This document shows positions 24,201 to 31,690 of a stretch of DNA of 64,000 nucleotides, piece by piece (position 1 is the stretch's first letter; each line of letters begins with the position of its first letter). Below the pieces are notes generated by a model, which saw nothing but the letters and a program-made list of their open reading frames with translations, ran no database searches and was not told the origin of the DNA. The translations under genes and the position numbers were made by a program. This DNA is from Ypsolopha sequella (Eukaryota > Arthropoda > Insecta > Lepidoptera > Ypsolophidae), in NCBI GenBank assembly GCA_934047225.1, contig OW203986.1:16433221-16497220 (forward strand), read 5' to 3'.

Positions 24201-25756
24201 CCTGCCCCCTAAACCGTATTCGTGTATCGTAGGGTCACAGGCCCATTCTACAGTAACAGACTATGTTATAATTAATTTTAATAAAAGTTAAAATTAAAGC
24301 ATTAATAAGAATAAAAAACTAATAAAACATTTAAATTAGGAGTTATATAAAAAAAATAATTAATATTAGAATTAACGGAAAATTATGTGTGTGTTATAAT
24401 TAGTATTTTTGTGGAAGGTGTGATGGTGATGTATGATGTCCTTGTTTGACATAAATAAAGCTAGGTGACGTTAAGCATAACTCTAGGTATGTATTTTAAG
24501 AAACTCTTCAGTTTGACTGTAATTTTGTTTAAGCAGATATTGATGAACAGTTTGAGCACAAATTCTTCGATTGAGAGAAATAAGAGCTGCACCCCAAGCA
24601 GTGATGCAGTAGCCAAGTATAGATTGAGCTAGAGTGTGGTAAACCATCAATAAGACCTCTCGCTTACCAACATGTCTTAATCTTATTTCAATATCGTTTG
24701 TAATACCGGTATTTGTGAGACCAATTCCGATATTTCGATATTGAGTAAAAAAATAAATAAACAGCTTGAGGCGCGATTTAGATCCCACTGTATGCATAAT
24801 ATATTATTTATTTATCTATACATACAAATTAATACTACAAATCCAAAAGTAACTCTCTTTCGGTCTGTTTTTTATCTTTTCATGCCTAAATTTTGATATA
24901 ATTTGGCAGAACGATAGATGGTAGGTATCCTAGAGAGAGATATAGATAGAGGGATATAGGCTACATTTTATCACGGGAAAATACCTCATTTTCACAACAC
25001 AATACAAGTCATTAAGCTGCGCGTAAGCCCAGCGAGCGGAGAGCTTGTAATATAATAAATGCGAAAGTTTTTTACTTAATCACGCTCCGTTCCGACCATA
25101 GATGGACTGGCATCAAATTTAGCACATATTAATAGTTTCTAAAAAAGGCACTACGTACGATACCTCGAGAAAATACCTCGATCCAATGAAGTAACTTAAT
25201 TAGCCGTCGGAAAACCATCCATAAATACATTTTTTTGCATATCAAACTTTTTTCAAAAAATTGGGTAGTAACTCCGGAATTCCGGAATTGAAATGCTCAA
25301 TATCGAAACCCAATTCCGGAATTGAAAAATGGTCCGATATTCAAGCCCTAACTCTGACCCTTTTTTTTATAAAGCTTAGATCCCAGGACTAGATAAAAAT
25401 GATTAAAAACAGACATAATTTATATGTAGTGGAGTAGCAGTGTAACCACCTGAAGTTAAAATATGCAGTTCACAAAGTATACTGTTGTATCTTGGCACCA
25501 AGCAAAGGGAACTGGATGAAATAGCACCAAATAAATTGGTGAGTACACAATCTACATGAGTTGAGACCTTAGTTCAGCAGATGTTAATGAACTCAATTGG
25601 GGTGGGCACGGCCTTAGTTATGGAAATGTATAAATAACATGTACTGAACCCAAAGTAAGCTGAGTCGAGTATTTATTGCTGAAAGAAAACGTTTACCTCA
25701 TAGTGGCTTGGATGAGGACCTTCCCAATTCCGTTCATCTTCATATTGACTGGGCAT
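3247..25756 (-). CDS. TH1: TH1 / NELF-D, negative elongation factor subunit C/D (whole gene, 12 coding exons)
   Basis: NELF-D is a core scaffold subunit of the nuclear Negative Elongation Factor, which with DSIF holds RNA polymerase II in promoter-proximal pausing. I joined 12 minus-strand exons (lengths 60, 226, 110, 108, 150, 131, 188, 244, 211, 141, 130, 32) with GT...AG introns and matching phases: 1731 bases, 576 residues plus TAA. Length and order fit the family (about 580-590 residues). Recognisable blocks are 'DYIMEPGIF' (exon 2), '[14 protein letters not shown]' (3), 'AWLTEMIEH' (4), 'ALNPADIT' (7), '[16 protein letters not shown]' (9), '[10 protein letters not shown]' (10) and 'IAPPYTPEF' (11). 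The start is ATG at 25756, followed by an acidic N-terminus. Introns 9 (6.9 kb) and 11 (5.6 kb) are swollen by mobile elements; exon 9 has decayed duplicates downstream. No frame break was seen in the conserved exons. Confidence 0.95.
3358..3466. repeat. Small foldback MITE
   Basis: Ends are inverted: 'AAGGTGACTTTTTGAT' at 3358 and its reverse complement ending at 3466. A left-half copy with the same internal 'GGAGGCTTGGTAAG'-type wording lies at 51706-51770. Confidence 0.75.
3488..3600 (-). repeat. SINE body fragment
   Basis: Shares 'CAGAGGTGT', 'ATGCAAGTCACA' and 'ACCGACGAT'-type words in order with the SINE at 1095-1465. No tRNA head is present here. Confidence 0.5.
4560..5078. repeat. 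Tandem repeat, ~132-base unit, almost 4 copies
   Basis: Diverged units start near 4588, 4720, 4851 and 4983 (spacing 131-132); the last is truncated. Shared words in each unit include 'AACTCCTTAACG'-like, 'GGCAATC' with 'TTTGTATTAGG', and 'CCACCTGAACTT'. A short plus-strand ORF across 4487-4690 is an accident of the array. Confidence 0.75.
5170..5527. repeat. Foldback MITE, ~120-base arms
   Basis: The left arm 5196-5314 is almost exactly repeated in reverse complement at 5381-5500, with cores 'ATGTAACTGCAGCCATTCGC' and 'ATAAAATGACCGATGGTAC'. Weaker pairing extends outward a further 25 bases each side. The loop is about 66 bases. Confidence 0.85.
5684..5970 (+). CDS. THAP-type zinc finger mini-protein, 2 exons
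   Basis: Exon 1 is 5684-5754, the intron 5755-5846 (GTAAGG...TTACAG), exon 2 5847-5970. The spliced frame is 64 residues. It fits the THAP signature C-x(2-4)-C-x(35-53)-C-x2-H: C5, C10, C51 and H54, with the family's conserved Pro (26), Trp (35) and Phe (55). THAP domains bind DNA and occur in P-element transposases and proteins derived from them. The frame stops at TAA just before the place where the usual AVPTIF box would be, so this is either a lone domain or a truncated protein. It sits upstream of the MULE transposase on the same strand. Exon 2 could also splice onward to an unseen exon. Confidence 0.7.
6223..6447 (+). CDS. Short unrecognised ORF between THAP and transposase
   Basis: Seventy-four codons from ATG, with a basic first half and an acidic end '[13 protein letters not shown]'. 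No family recognised. Listed only because it lies inside the composite element, on the same strand and between its two protein remnants. It may be chance. Confidence 0.2.
   Translation: MGFIRFIRNSNVVFIKNTKVRVRILTLRTEVLTLSENKFKLYIKQGLLKKAYYKINEYLDDGEAWCYSDNDSKL
6505..6905 (+). repeat. Dispersed ~400-base repeat, copy 1
   Basis: Almost collinear and highly similar to 12362-12765; shared runs include 'CCTGAATTCCTGCTGTCTTG', 'AATCGAATGGGCGGAGGTAG' and 'GGTGATCATTGAACC'. Differences are single bases and homopolymer length, so both copies are fairly recent. Family not identified. Confidence 0.8.
7019..8185 (+). pseudogene. Broken MULE-type transposase
   Basis: Three frame pieces line up. Bases 7019-7133 encode a possible FLYWCH-like finger ('RCSMRQC' then 'NDHTC'). 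Bases 7137-7514 contain '[19 protein letters not shown]'. Bases 7511-8185 contain '[11 protein letters not shown]', '[13 protein letters not shown]' and '[12 protein letters not shown]'. These match the MULE DDE layout: Asp at 7452-7454, Asp at 7640-7642, Glu at 7970-7972. A stop/frame change near 7134 and a frameshift with stop at 7512 break it. The enzyme would cut and join element ends in the nucleus; this copy cannot be made intact. The three catalytic residues themselves are preserved. Confidence 0.8.
8907..9036 (-). CDS. TH1: TH1 exon 11
   Basis: 130 bases, residues 524-566 plus one base. Acceptor TTCTAG|GTATTG, donor ATAG|GTACGA. Contains '[16 protein letters not shown]' and '[16 protein letters not shown]'. 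Its donor lies only about 166 bases from the inverted end of the mobile element in the next intron. Confidence 0.95.
9197..9337 (-). CDS. TH1: TH1 exon 10
   Basis: 141 bases, 47 codons, phase 0. Acceptor TTTCCAG|TTGGAA, donor GAG|GTAAAC. Contains '[18 protein letters not shown]' and '[13 protein letters not shown]'. Confidence 0.95.
9937..10096. repeat. Foldback element, ~50-base arms
   Basis: 'CCATGAGTTTGGCACTCGAT' near the left end is matched exactly in reverse complement near the right end, and 'CGTTAGCGAC' continues the pairing on both sides. No coding capacity. Confidence 0.8.
10100..10120. repeat. 21-base palindrome
   Basis: 'GGCACAGTATTATACTGTGC' plus C is self-complementary apart from its centre. 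It lies four bases beyond the 9937-10096 foldback. Confidence 0.6.
10600..10890. repeat. Pyrimidine-rich degenerate tandem repeat
   Basis: T/C-rich on the plus strand, with iterated 'TTCATTTTCTTGTTCTGTAC'-like words. Long open frames here encode only Phe/Leu/Cys/Val strings and are composition artefacts. Confidence 0.65.
10914..11030 (-). other. Exon-like cassette 1 (39 codons), nested in TH1 intron 9
   Basis: An open 117-base minus-strand segment bounded by TTTTCAG and CTG|GTAGAT. It encodes 39 residues including '[16 protein letters not shown]' and 'KTIKDSI'. It has the same length, phase and related sequence as cassette 2. No known family recognised. Confidence 0.45.
11241..11357 (-). other. 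Exon-like cassette 2 (39 codons), nested in TH1 intron 9
   Basis: Bounded by TTCTTAG and CCG|GTAGGT on the minus strand. 117 bases encode 39 residues including '[16 protein letters not shown]' and 'KTIEESIP'. Similarity to cassette 1 extends a little into the flanking intron-like sequence, which indicates duplication. Confidence 0.45.
11419..11940. repeat. Foldback MITE, ~100-base inverted ends
   Basis: Inverted ends (about 11419-11530 and 11825-11940) share 'ACAAGATGTGACCAA', 'AACTACATCAAAATAAAC' and 'GTTGGCT', with outer ends starting TAG-CTGTC. No transposase in the AT-rich interior. Confidence 0.8.
12362..12949 (+). repeat. Dispersed repeat, copy 2, with LINE-like tail
   Basis: Bases 12362-12765 match 6505-6905. 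The copy continues into AT-rich sequence ending 'AATAAACTTTTTGAATTTG' with three TTTGAA units, as in non-LTR 3' ends. This suggests the 400-base block is part of a retroelement 3' region. No coding domain recognised. Confidence 0.6.
13013..13234 (+). pseudogene. 3' end of an RTE-like LINE ORF
   Basis: The open frame ends with '[15 protein letters not shown]'. RTE-type elements of insects commonly end their reverse transcriptase ORF with an 'AYVQQWT' motif, and the DNA 'TGTCCAGCAGTGGACG' with a following GATGGATGGATGG tail is typical. Only the end remains; the upstream frame is not clearly the polymerase. Confidence 0.5.
13278..13357 (-). other. Exon-like cassette 3 with stop codon
   Basis: After ATTTCAG on the minus strand the frame encodes '[20 protein letters not shown]' and 'KKTKT' then TGA. 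It is related to cassette 2 ('[14 protein letters not shown]'). A further weak piece resembling the start of cassette 1 lies near 13440-13480. Confidence 0.4.
13680..13945 (-). repeat. tRNA-derived SINE
   Basis: Same family as 1095-1465: tRNA-like head at about 13945-13880 ('GTAGCTCATGGGTAGAACGC'), then body, then 'CCTCGGGGATTCCTATCATG' at the 3' end. Confidence 0.7.
14570..15215. repeat. Compound foldback element
   Basis: Contains a hairpin around 14699-14745 ('GCGACTGACGTTTAACCTTA' pairing with its neighbour), an inverted pair 'AGTATAAGTTAGGTTTATGA' at about 14930 and about 15090, and outer inverted segments with 'GAGCGACTGATGTTTAACCT'. Several words recur in direct order at both sides. 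Probably two related foldbacks, one inside the other. Confidence 0.65.
15841..16020 (-). pseudogene. Decayed duplicate of TH1 exon 9, copy C
   Basis: 180-base tandem unit. Encodes '[18 protein letters not shown]' then '[18 protein letters not shown]', but an extra base after that block shifts frame before the donor-like CAG|GTATGT. It lacks the exon's acceptor and first residues. Confidence 0.8.
16021..16204 (-). pseudogene. Decayed duplicate of TH1 exon 9, copy B
   Basis: 184-base tandem unit. Relative to the intact exon it has a 7-base deletion at the 'CPVH' codons, a ~10-base insertion after the 'LLCL' codons, and a changed donor (CAGCTGTG in place of CAGGTGTG). It cannot substitute for exon 9. 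Confidence 0.8.
16233..16443 (-). CDS. TH1: TH1 exon 9 (the intact copy)
   Basis: 211 bases, residues 406-476, ending in phase 0 at CAG|GTGTGT. Acceptor GTCAG|GTTCCC. Contains '[16 protein letters not shown]', '[18 protein letters not shown]' and '[14 protein letters not shown]'. Most of this exon plus its donor and ~28 intron bases is repeated twice more just downstream on the minus strand (15841-16204), with frame breaks. Confidence 0.95.
16912..17155 (-). CDS. TH1: TH1 exon 8
   Basis: 244 bases, residues 325-405 plus two bases. Acceptor TTACAG|AGCTCC, donor ATAAG|GTACAT. Contains '[19 protein letters not shown]', '[15 protein letters not shown]' and '[12 protein letters not shown]'. Confidence 0.94.
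17217..18120. repeat. Foldback element split by a second insertion
   Basis: Arms at 17217-17365 and about 17990-18120 are inverted versions of one sequence ('CATATTGGCCGTCTAAATGA' side; 'CGCGATGTTTTTG'). A more intact copy is at 35570-35960. The TIR element 17404-17669 lies between the arms here but is absent from the other copy, so it inserted later. Another inverted pair around 17715-17810 also interrupts it. Confidence 0.75.
17404..17669. repeat. TIR element, copy 1
   Basis: Starts 'CGGGTCTACCGCGATCAATT' and ends with its reverse complement. The interior shares 'GGATACTGTGAGTGTTGTGT' and 'CATCACTGCGCCTC' with 44850-45153. Non-autonomous DNA transposon. Confidence 0.8.
19170..19357 (-). 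CDS. TH1: TH1 exon 7
   Basis: 188 bases, residues 262-324 plus one base. Acceptor TCGCAG|TGGTCA, donor CTCG|GTAAAC. Contains 'VTPITLAL', '[14 protein letters not shown]' and '[14 protein letters not shown]'. Markedly GC-rich against its AT-rich introns. Confidence 0.94.
19415..20105. repeat. GC-rich-ended inverted element in TH1 intron 6
   Basis: Both ends carry 'CCGGCGCCGTGCA'-like sequence in opposite orientation, with adjacent GC-rich palindromes (19420-19485 and 20050-20105) around an AT-rich interior. Short ORFs inside are not recognised. Confidence 0.5.
20325..20460. repeat. Foldback MITE, ~50-base arms
   Basis: 'GGCCGCTCCACATTCTCGGC' at the left is repeated exactly in reverse complement at the right. 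Pairing continues through 'GACAAAG'. Confidence 0.85.
20563..20826. repeat. Foldback MITE, ~65-base arms
   Basis: 'TTGATTATGGGTTCAGAC' and 'GTATGGAAAAGGGGC' on the left are matched in reverse complement on the right. A small internal palindrome lies near 20675-20690. Confidence 0.8.
21512..21642 (-). CDS. TH1: TH1 exon 6
   Basis: 131 bases, residues 219-261 plus two bases. Acceptor TTACAG|AAAATG, donor AAAG|GTAAAA. Contains '[14 protein letters not shown]' and 'RLSQEIT'. Confidence 0.93.
21725..21874 (-). CDS. TH1: TH1 exon 5
   Basis: 150 bases, 50 codons, phase 0. Acceptor TTTTAG|TTAATA, donor GCT|GTAAGT. Contains '[17 protein letters not shown]' and 'IEVFSRVLK'. Confidence 0.95.
21996..22103 (-). 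CDS. TH1: TH1 exon 4
   Basis: 108 bases, 36 codons, phase 0 at both ends. Acceptor TTCCAG|ACACC, donor AAG|GTAATG. Contains '[14 protein letters not shown]' and '[12 protein letters not shown]'. Confidence 0.95.
22181..22290 (-). CDS. TH1: TH1 exon 3
   Basis: 110 bases, residues 96-132. Acceptor TTGCAG|GTGTT, donor GAA|GTAAGT. Contains '[14 protein letters not shown]', nearly invariant in NELF-D. Confidence 0.95.
22383..22608 (-). CDS. TH1: TH1 exon 2
   Basis: 226 bases, residues 21-95 plus one base. Acceptor TTTAG|GAAGAG, donor GGAG|GTACTA. Carries family blocks 'DYIMEPGIF' and 'ANLLAEWLI'. Confidence 0.95.
22985..23110 (-). repeat. Fragment of the 'GGAACCC' lepidopteran repeat
   Basis: 'TTAGGGTTCCATACACAAAG' at the left, followed by phrases ('ACAGACCTGAAATTTGAA') that resemble those in the copy at 45171-46340. 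Confidence 0.5.
23215..23286 (-). tRNA. tRNA-like sequence, probably a SINE head or pseudo-tRNA
   Basis: The minus strand folds as a 72-base cloverleaf: D arm 'GCTCAGTTGGTAGAGC', T arm 'CCGGGTTCGAATCCTGG', acceptor with one mismatch and one wobble. The anticodon would be TGT (Thr), but position 33 is C instead of the nearly invariant T, and the anticodon stem has an A-G pair. A retroposed, decayed copy is more likely than an active tRNA. Confidence 0.4.
24157..24800 (-). pseudogene. Truncated non-LTR retrotransposon with poly(A) end
   Basis: Minus-strand frame 24483-24797 contains '[20 protein letters not shown]', the C-terminal reverse-transcriptase region of jockey/CR1-type LINEs. A 3' UTR of ~300 bases follows, then a T-run at 24160-24180 on the plus strand (the poly(A) tail). 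The 5' part is missing. Confidence 0.7.
25697..25756 (-). CDS. TH1: TH1 exon 1
   Basis: Starts at ATG (25756) and encodes 20 residues, '[20 protein letters not shown]', ending in phase 0 at GAG|GTAAAC. NELF-D N-termini are short and acidic, which fits. No other in-frame start fits better. Confidence 0.85.
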
Positions 25757-25914
25757 TATGTTTACAATTAATAGATCAGACGTAGGCTGACTGAATAGGT
25801 AAATCTTCCTTTCGGTTTTTCCAATCCAAGTGATTTAATTCCGCCAATCCTTATACAAAAATTAAATAATAAAACAACAAAAACAAACATGCAGGGTTGC
25901 CAACTCGATGGCCA

Positions 25915-26277
25915 TGCAAGTGGTTATATTCCCTGCGTTCCGAAATAGAATTATTTCGCTAAAATCGATTACGAATGAATGAGGTGAATGGATAATAATC
26001 CATGAGTGAAGCAAATGCGTTAATTCATTCGTATGACTTTCGTGGCTCATGCGACGGAGGTGAGGCTATCCCTGCGGTCCGTAATAGAATTACAATAGAT
26101 CATAAGCCATTCACTTCATACTTTCGTAATCGATTTTAGCGAAATAATTCTATTTCGGAACGCGGGGTATATATACCCTGCGTTCCGAAATAGAATTATT
26201 TCGCTAAAATCGATTACGAAAGTATGAAGTGAATGGCTTATGATCCATTGTAATTCTATTACGGACCGCAGGGATAG
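25915..26277. repeat. Palindromic element cluster with a 212-base near-perfect palindrome
   Basis: Bases 26066-26171 and 26172-26277 are nearly exact reverse complements meeting at GGGTATATATACCC with no spacer. Arms contain 'CCCTGCGGTCCGTAATAGAA', 'TTCACTTCATACTTTCGTAA' and 'TTTAGCGAAATAATTCTATT'. A diverged further arm is at 25915-25985, and another family member at 28580-28775. Confidence 0.85.
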
Positions 26278-26630
26278 CTTGTATTCTTTCTTCGTGCTCG
26301 CACCGCCCGCGCGGTTGGAGGGTTGGGGCGGACGAGGGAGCTAGGCCTCGGAGGAGGTGCGGGCAGAATGGCGGGAGGGCGGGCAAGCGCGACGCGTGCG
26401 ACGGACCGCCAGTCGCCGGAGGCATAGAGTAAATTATATATAGGGTATAGAGGTATCAGCCGCTATCTCATTCGAGCGCCATCTGTTGAGCAATGTTGTA
26501 AAAACAAGATGCTATATATATTTATGAATACTACACATACCCTACGTACGTATAGTACGTACACACCTGGTTGTTAATTTTCTTTATTGTTAGGGTTTAA
26601 TTTGATTAAAACACAAAATTTAAATAACAA

Positions 26631-26728
26631 TCATTTATTTATTTTCCTTTTATTAAAATAAATGAATGCTTCTTCTTGAATATTGTCTTCGGCGTCAAAA
26701 TATTCACTGATACTGCCTAATAGTTTAT
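26631..26728 (-). other. Possible C-terminal coding fragment
   Basis: Minus-strand frame 'NKLLGSISEYFDAEDNIQEE' continuing to 'AFIYFNKRKINK' and TGA. The acidic/aromatic residue pattern looks more protein-like than its surroundings. No family recognised; may be the tail of a mobile-element gene. Confidence 0.25.
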
Positions 26729-27609
26729 TTGTGGATTTACAACAATTATACACAAAAAATACACGATTCAATTATACACGGGTCAGTAAAATATAGCAGA
26801 GCCACCAAAGTCCAAAAAACCAAGCCAAGTCGTCGGGAGAAAGCACAAAAAACAGGGAAAAACACCACTGAGCACTTCCAAATCTCATTTAATGAAAACG
26901 GAAAAAAAAAGACATGACAAATATCCATCTAGTGTTGCCACTTAGGAAAAAAATAAATTCCCCAAACCTTTTTCAAAAGTATCTAGATTAAAAGAAATGA
27001 TATTTATAAAAACCAGCTGGAAGTCGCTAAAATTTTCAAGTAATATCTCTTCTAATAAGATAAGAGGTAATTAAAAGATAATATGGTAAAGTCGATTATT
27101 TATGGTTAACGTAATGTTGCGTTTTGTATTGAAAATACATTCAGTTTATTTTTCTTCAATGTTTTTGTTTTTCTATATTCAAGATGTTTATTGATCATTC
27201 TTAAGAAATATACAGGTAGTTATAAAGTCGCTAAAACATTTTTAGGGTCTAATAAAAATTACGGCTAAAAATCTCAAAAATCTGCTAGATCTAGCGACAA
27301 AGACACTAAAATGGCAACACTGCTTCCATCTGCCATAGTAATTAACGTTCCGTTTCAACAAAACCCACGCAAACTTATTTTATTTCAAAGAATTTTGTTT
27401 TATCCCCAAGGTATTTTTGCTGCAGTTTAATTTATTATGTGATATTTGAAATCTTTATGGTTCTAATAATAAAGTAGACAAATTACTAGACTTTATGAAA
27501 TAACTATCTAGAGTGGAAAGAAACGTTTTATGTTTGGTAGCGCCCTCTGTTGAGCAATGTCAGACCATTTTTACTGTCGCGATTTTGTACTGGAGCTAAA
27601 ATGTACTGA

Positions 27610-27819
27610 GTGAAAGGACCCTGGCCGGAGGTCACTCGCCACGGCTACTTGTGTATTAGGAACTTGTCGCATTTTGTAGAACGCACACGACATCACGATC
27701 CGAAGATGAGCAAACCGATTGGAAGACAGGCAAAAGAAATTGTGTATAAGGTATACAACTTCTTTAAAGAGCGTAAAAAGATAAATCAACGCAGGAATAC
27801 CAGAATGATGTCAATTTAG
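27610..27819 (+). pseudogene. Fragment with transposon-like N-terminus
   Basis: The frame includes 'MSKPIGRQAKEIVYKVYNFF' and a basic tail. 'GRQA-EIVY-VY-F' wording resembles the start of repetitive helix-turn-helix ORFs seen in insects. After about 27815 a frame change would continue as a 'NLAKIVSEA'-like stretch, suggesting a broken longer ORF. Confidence 0.35.
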
Positions 27820-28114
27820 CAAAAATTGTGTCTGAAGCAAAAATGTATGATATTATTATTTATTAATATCATCACTTCATACCCACCTAAAGTAGCTAAA
27901 AAACTATCTTATACAGTACAAAATACTTCGTAATAAATCTAAAGATATTTATATTAAGGGTCAATTCCGTAAAACAAGTGTTGGCGTAGTCTACTTAACA
28001 TGAATAGATTTTAACATAATTCTAGGGTTATTCATAAAAAAATTAATCTCAAGATATATCTCGATAGCAAATCCTTACCTGTATAGCCATGCGCTCGGCC
28101 GTGCACATAAACGG

Positions 28115-28180
28115 CGTGCTTCCTCGTCCGCCCCAACCCTTCAACCGCGCGGGCGGTGCGAGCACGAAGAATACAAGCTA
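28115..28180. repeat. Inverted copy of GC-rich segment 26275-26345
   Basis: 'CGTCCGCCCCAACCCTTC' and 'CGCGCGGGCGGTGCGAGCAC' are reverse complements of sequence at 26290-26335, with only a few changes over about 60 bases. Confidence 0.75.
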
Positions 28181-28579
28181 TAATGTGAGCGTTGAACGGA
28201 ATGGAATGTCAAAAATTGTTTTCGCTCCATTATTTCAGCAGTTCAGATCAGACAAACCATGGTATATGTTTTATTCGGCCATGAGAGAAACAAATGAAAA
28301 GTCGTGTGGAACTCTTCGTCAAAAAGGAAGAATTTATAAATATATATTTTTTCGTCGCTATCTGAGTCTACGTTGACGAACAGTGCTACAAACTCTTCTT
28401 GTTCCATCACGAATCACGGCACTTTGACGAAATAAAATAAAATAATCGTATTGTATTCTGTGGTAAGAGGTTATGGTTAAGATGTATCTTTTTTAATCCG
28501 GTCCGAATCATAAGCTATCTTTCACATCGTTTGCTAGCTCACAAATTACGGACCAATAATCGCTCACACTTTATTTCTT

Positions 28580-28775
28580 TCATAGCTTTTATCGATGTAA
28601 TTCTATTTCGGACCGCAGGGATTGTCTTTGGGCCATGCATGTCTAGATTTCGTTCCGAAATAGAATTATATCGCTAAAATCGATTACAAAAGTATGAAGT
28701 CACTTCATACTTTCGTAATCGATTGAAGTGAATGTCTTATGATCGATTGTCATTCTATTTCGGACCGCAGCTAAT
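28580..28775. repeat. Palindromic element, same family as 26066-26277
   Basis: Shares 'TCTATTTCGGACCGCAG' ends and the 'ATCGATTAC-AAAGTATGAAG' arms, which meet head to head near 28698. Diverged, with arm segments missing. Confidence 0.75.
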
Positions 28776-30881
28776 ATTAAAAAAAATTGCCACTTTTTTT
28801 AATATTTCGTTTTAAATAGTGTTGCCCTCACATCTTTTCCCGACATCGTAAGGAATAAATTAAATCATTGTTTGTAACATTGACAGCAAATGTAAAATTA
28901 TACGAACGTACAAAAAGATTGACGAACTATTTATTTTATTTCTTTATTTAGGAACAAACAGTCATACATGAAACTTAAATTACACGAAGTATTGTTTATT
29001 AAAAGACCTTTAGTTCTCCTAAATTATCTAAGTAAAAAACACATGAAAAGGCACAGCCTGCACTTTTGTTTCATTGAGCAACACGCTACACTGGTTACGG
29101 TGATTTTAATTTACAATATTCTATCACTATTGTTGATCAAAACACCCAAAATGCAATATCTTTTCAATAAAACAAAAAAAAACGACGCCGTTACATCTTC
29201 GCGCCTTTCTTCCAATTTTTTTTAGTGCTATCTTCCCACTTGGTAAGGCAAAGGGAACTTAGCCCATACAGCTATTTCTGGGGTTTTATTTACAGACATT
29301 CAATATTGAAAGTCTGTGGGTTTTATAATCTCTTTATAGCTCAGAACTTTATAGTGAAAGTCTGTGGTTTATAGTAACTGTATTTTGTTCCTTTCTTAAG
29401 GATCATCTGAAGCATAGACTTGGGATATTCTAAGTCTATGGCCTGATGCGCCTGTCCCTTAGAATAAAGGTCTGTCCTGTCCTATCGTACTGTCGTAGTC
29501 AAATATTCACAATATTTTATCACTATTGTTGGTTGATCACTATTTCCCATAGCTTAATATTTAATTTTTTTTTTCATAGATATACGCCATTTTAGGACAT
29601 AGTTTTCATTATTTTGGTATATCAATTAACCATTATTTTCTTATGATTTTTTAAAGAATTGTCCAATGACCTTGTCACTTGAGAATTTTAGACATCATAC
29701 TGATTGTGATGTGTGATTGCTTATCAAAAAAAGTGGTCTGTCTACTCATCTGTCATCTAGCTGTCAAATTAGGCTGAAGCAAATTATTATAAATTTATCT
29801 TGATAGCAAAGGACACATTTATAAACAGCCATTACTCAAGTGACGTCACACGAGGGCAAATGGAAGTTGCAGCCTTTTTGTAAAAATATTCATCATCATC
29901 ACGGCTTATTAAAATTCAAATCTCGAAATGGTTTCAACATAATTTATAGTCTATGCCAATTTTTCAATATGAATGAATGAATGGATGAAATGCACCGATT
30001 CCAGCGTAATACCAGCGTGGCTTGCAACTTGTAATTCTTGTGCTTGCAAAGAGTATTATAGGTACATGCTTGACTTGACTTTACACAAGCCCCTGAAGCC
30101 TCATGTTTTATGGGACTATTACGGGGGTAGAGAGTACCGGATATGCATCCTAGAGGCCTTGGATTTATTGAGAGACGGGTAATTACCTGTTATCTATGGG
30201 TGGGCATCATTTTGAAGACGTCAAATCAGCAAGCTTTGATCACTTGGGTATCCATGGTTGGGTGGTGAATCTTTTGGCAGGGCTAACTCGACGCTGAGAG
30301 TTGAACTGCGTTCTCGATTTTTGTTGCTAAAGGTTGGAGTGCGACTCTTATTACATTTATTAGACTTTGAGTATTCCTGTAGGGCAGGTGGTTGCAAGTA
30401 TGTAGGTGTCTGCCTTATATGTTGCTGCTAAGCCGTGTTACATGTTAATGTTTTATAGGCCTTCATCAGAGGCCTAGCTATCCGTTTCTGGTTTGTTGTA
30501 TATCTCGCTGGCAGCGTTCTTGATCTTATCTCGGTCTTCGGCTGTTTCCATCCAAAAATGCCCTATTGATCGAAATAAGGTTGTCAAGTCATATTAGTCG
30601 GCCGACTCTCTTACATTTGGCCTTATAGGTACTGCATTGCTGCGTGTAGGAGGTGTGGCTCGCTGCGCCTGTGAACATGTGCGAGGTAACACATCTGCTG
30701 GTTCTTGATACCTACGTGTTGTTACGGTTTTTCCGAGGCAAAGGATTTCAACTACAAACAATTTTACTATTTCGCTGTCAACGGCTCTTCCACCGTAACA
30801 AAATACAAAGATTGCATAATTAAAAAGTTTGAAATTCCATAATGAAAGCAATCGTGGAAGACCATAACTGAAGTATTAAAA

Positions 30882-31205
30882 GTGGCTACTAAACAAACAT
30901 TGATATATCAAATACGTTGTGTAGCTGATATCTCAATGATAATGAAAATTGCACAAGGTTATATTGACTGCCCTGAATTGCTAGTTAATTTTAATTTATT
31001 AGTTCCTTCGCGTCGGTTTCGTCATAAGCCCACTCTCCACATACCTCGCGTTTATAGTAATTACAGACAAAATGCCTTTCTTTCAAGAGCTGCTAAATCA
31101 TTTAATAGCTTATGTACAGACAACAGTGACATCGATTTATTTTGTAATAGTGTTAATAGTATTTGTAAATGTATAACTACTAAATTTTGTGACTCTGTCA
31201 AATAG
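30882..31205 (+). pseudogene. C-terminal end of a non-LTR retrotransposon polymerase
   Basis: The frame includes 'IDCPELLVNFNLLVPSRRFR', 'RVYSNYRQNAFLSRAAKSFN' and 'DIDLF', ending at TAG. This is the standard tail of jockey/CR1-like ORF2 proteins after the reverse transcriptase. A T-rich 3' UTR runs to roughly 31400. The polymerase catalytic region is absent. Confidence 0.7.
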
Positions 31206-31489
31206 ATTGTAAGATTCTGCATTGTTTTTGGGTTAAATTTCTACTTTGTTTTTACATTGTTATTTACGTTACTCTTTCTTCATCTCTTTATTACTGCTAA
31301 ACTGTGACTAACTGTATTGTACTCGTAACTATTTTATTTTTTTTTGTACCTTATGTTACCAAATTTGAACCCATCTGTGAAAACTTGTAACAAATAGCTC
31401 TTGCTAACCTCCAATAGGAAAAATTTTACAAAACATGCAACTAGTCAACCCAAACAGACCTAATCGTGTAAAAGAATGTCAGGAAACAC

Positions 31490-31690
31490 TTCAAAAAGTT
31501 GAATACCATGAAGAGGAAAAAGCATGCATGGCCTTCTGTACCCCCTTGGGTTTCAATATCTTGAATTTTTTATTATTTGCCGTTGTAGAGGCCACATAAC
31601 ATGTATTCTGTGAAATTTTCATCTCTTTTACGACTGAAGCTCCTCTGTGGCAGACGGACGAACAGACAGAAACACAGATTAATATCCAAT
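31490..31690 (+). repeat. Fragment of dispersed repeat (copy at 48895-49085)
   Basis: 'TTATTATTTGCCGTTGTAGA' then 'GGCCACAT' and 'GGCAGACGGACGAACAGACA' align in order with the plus strand at 48905-49020. Confidence 0.6.
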
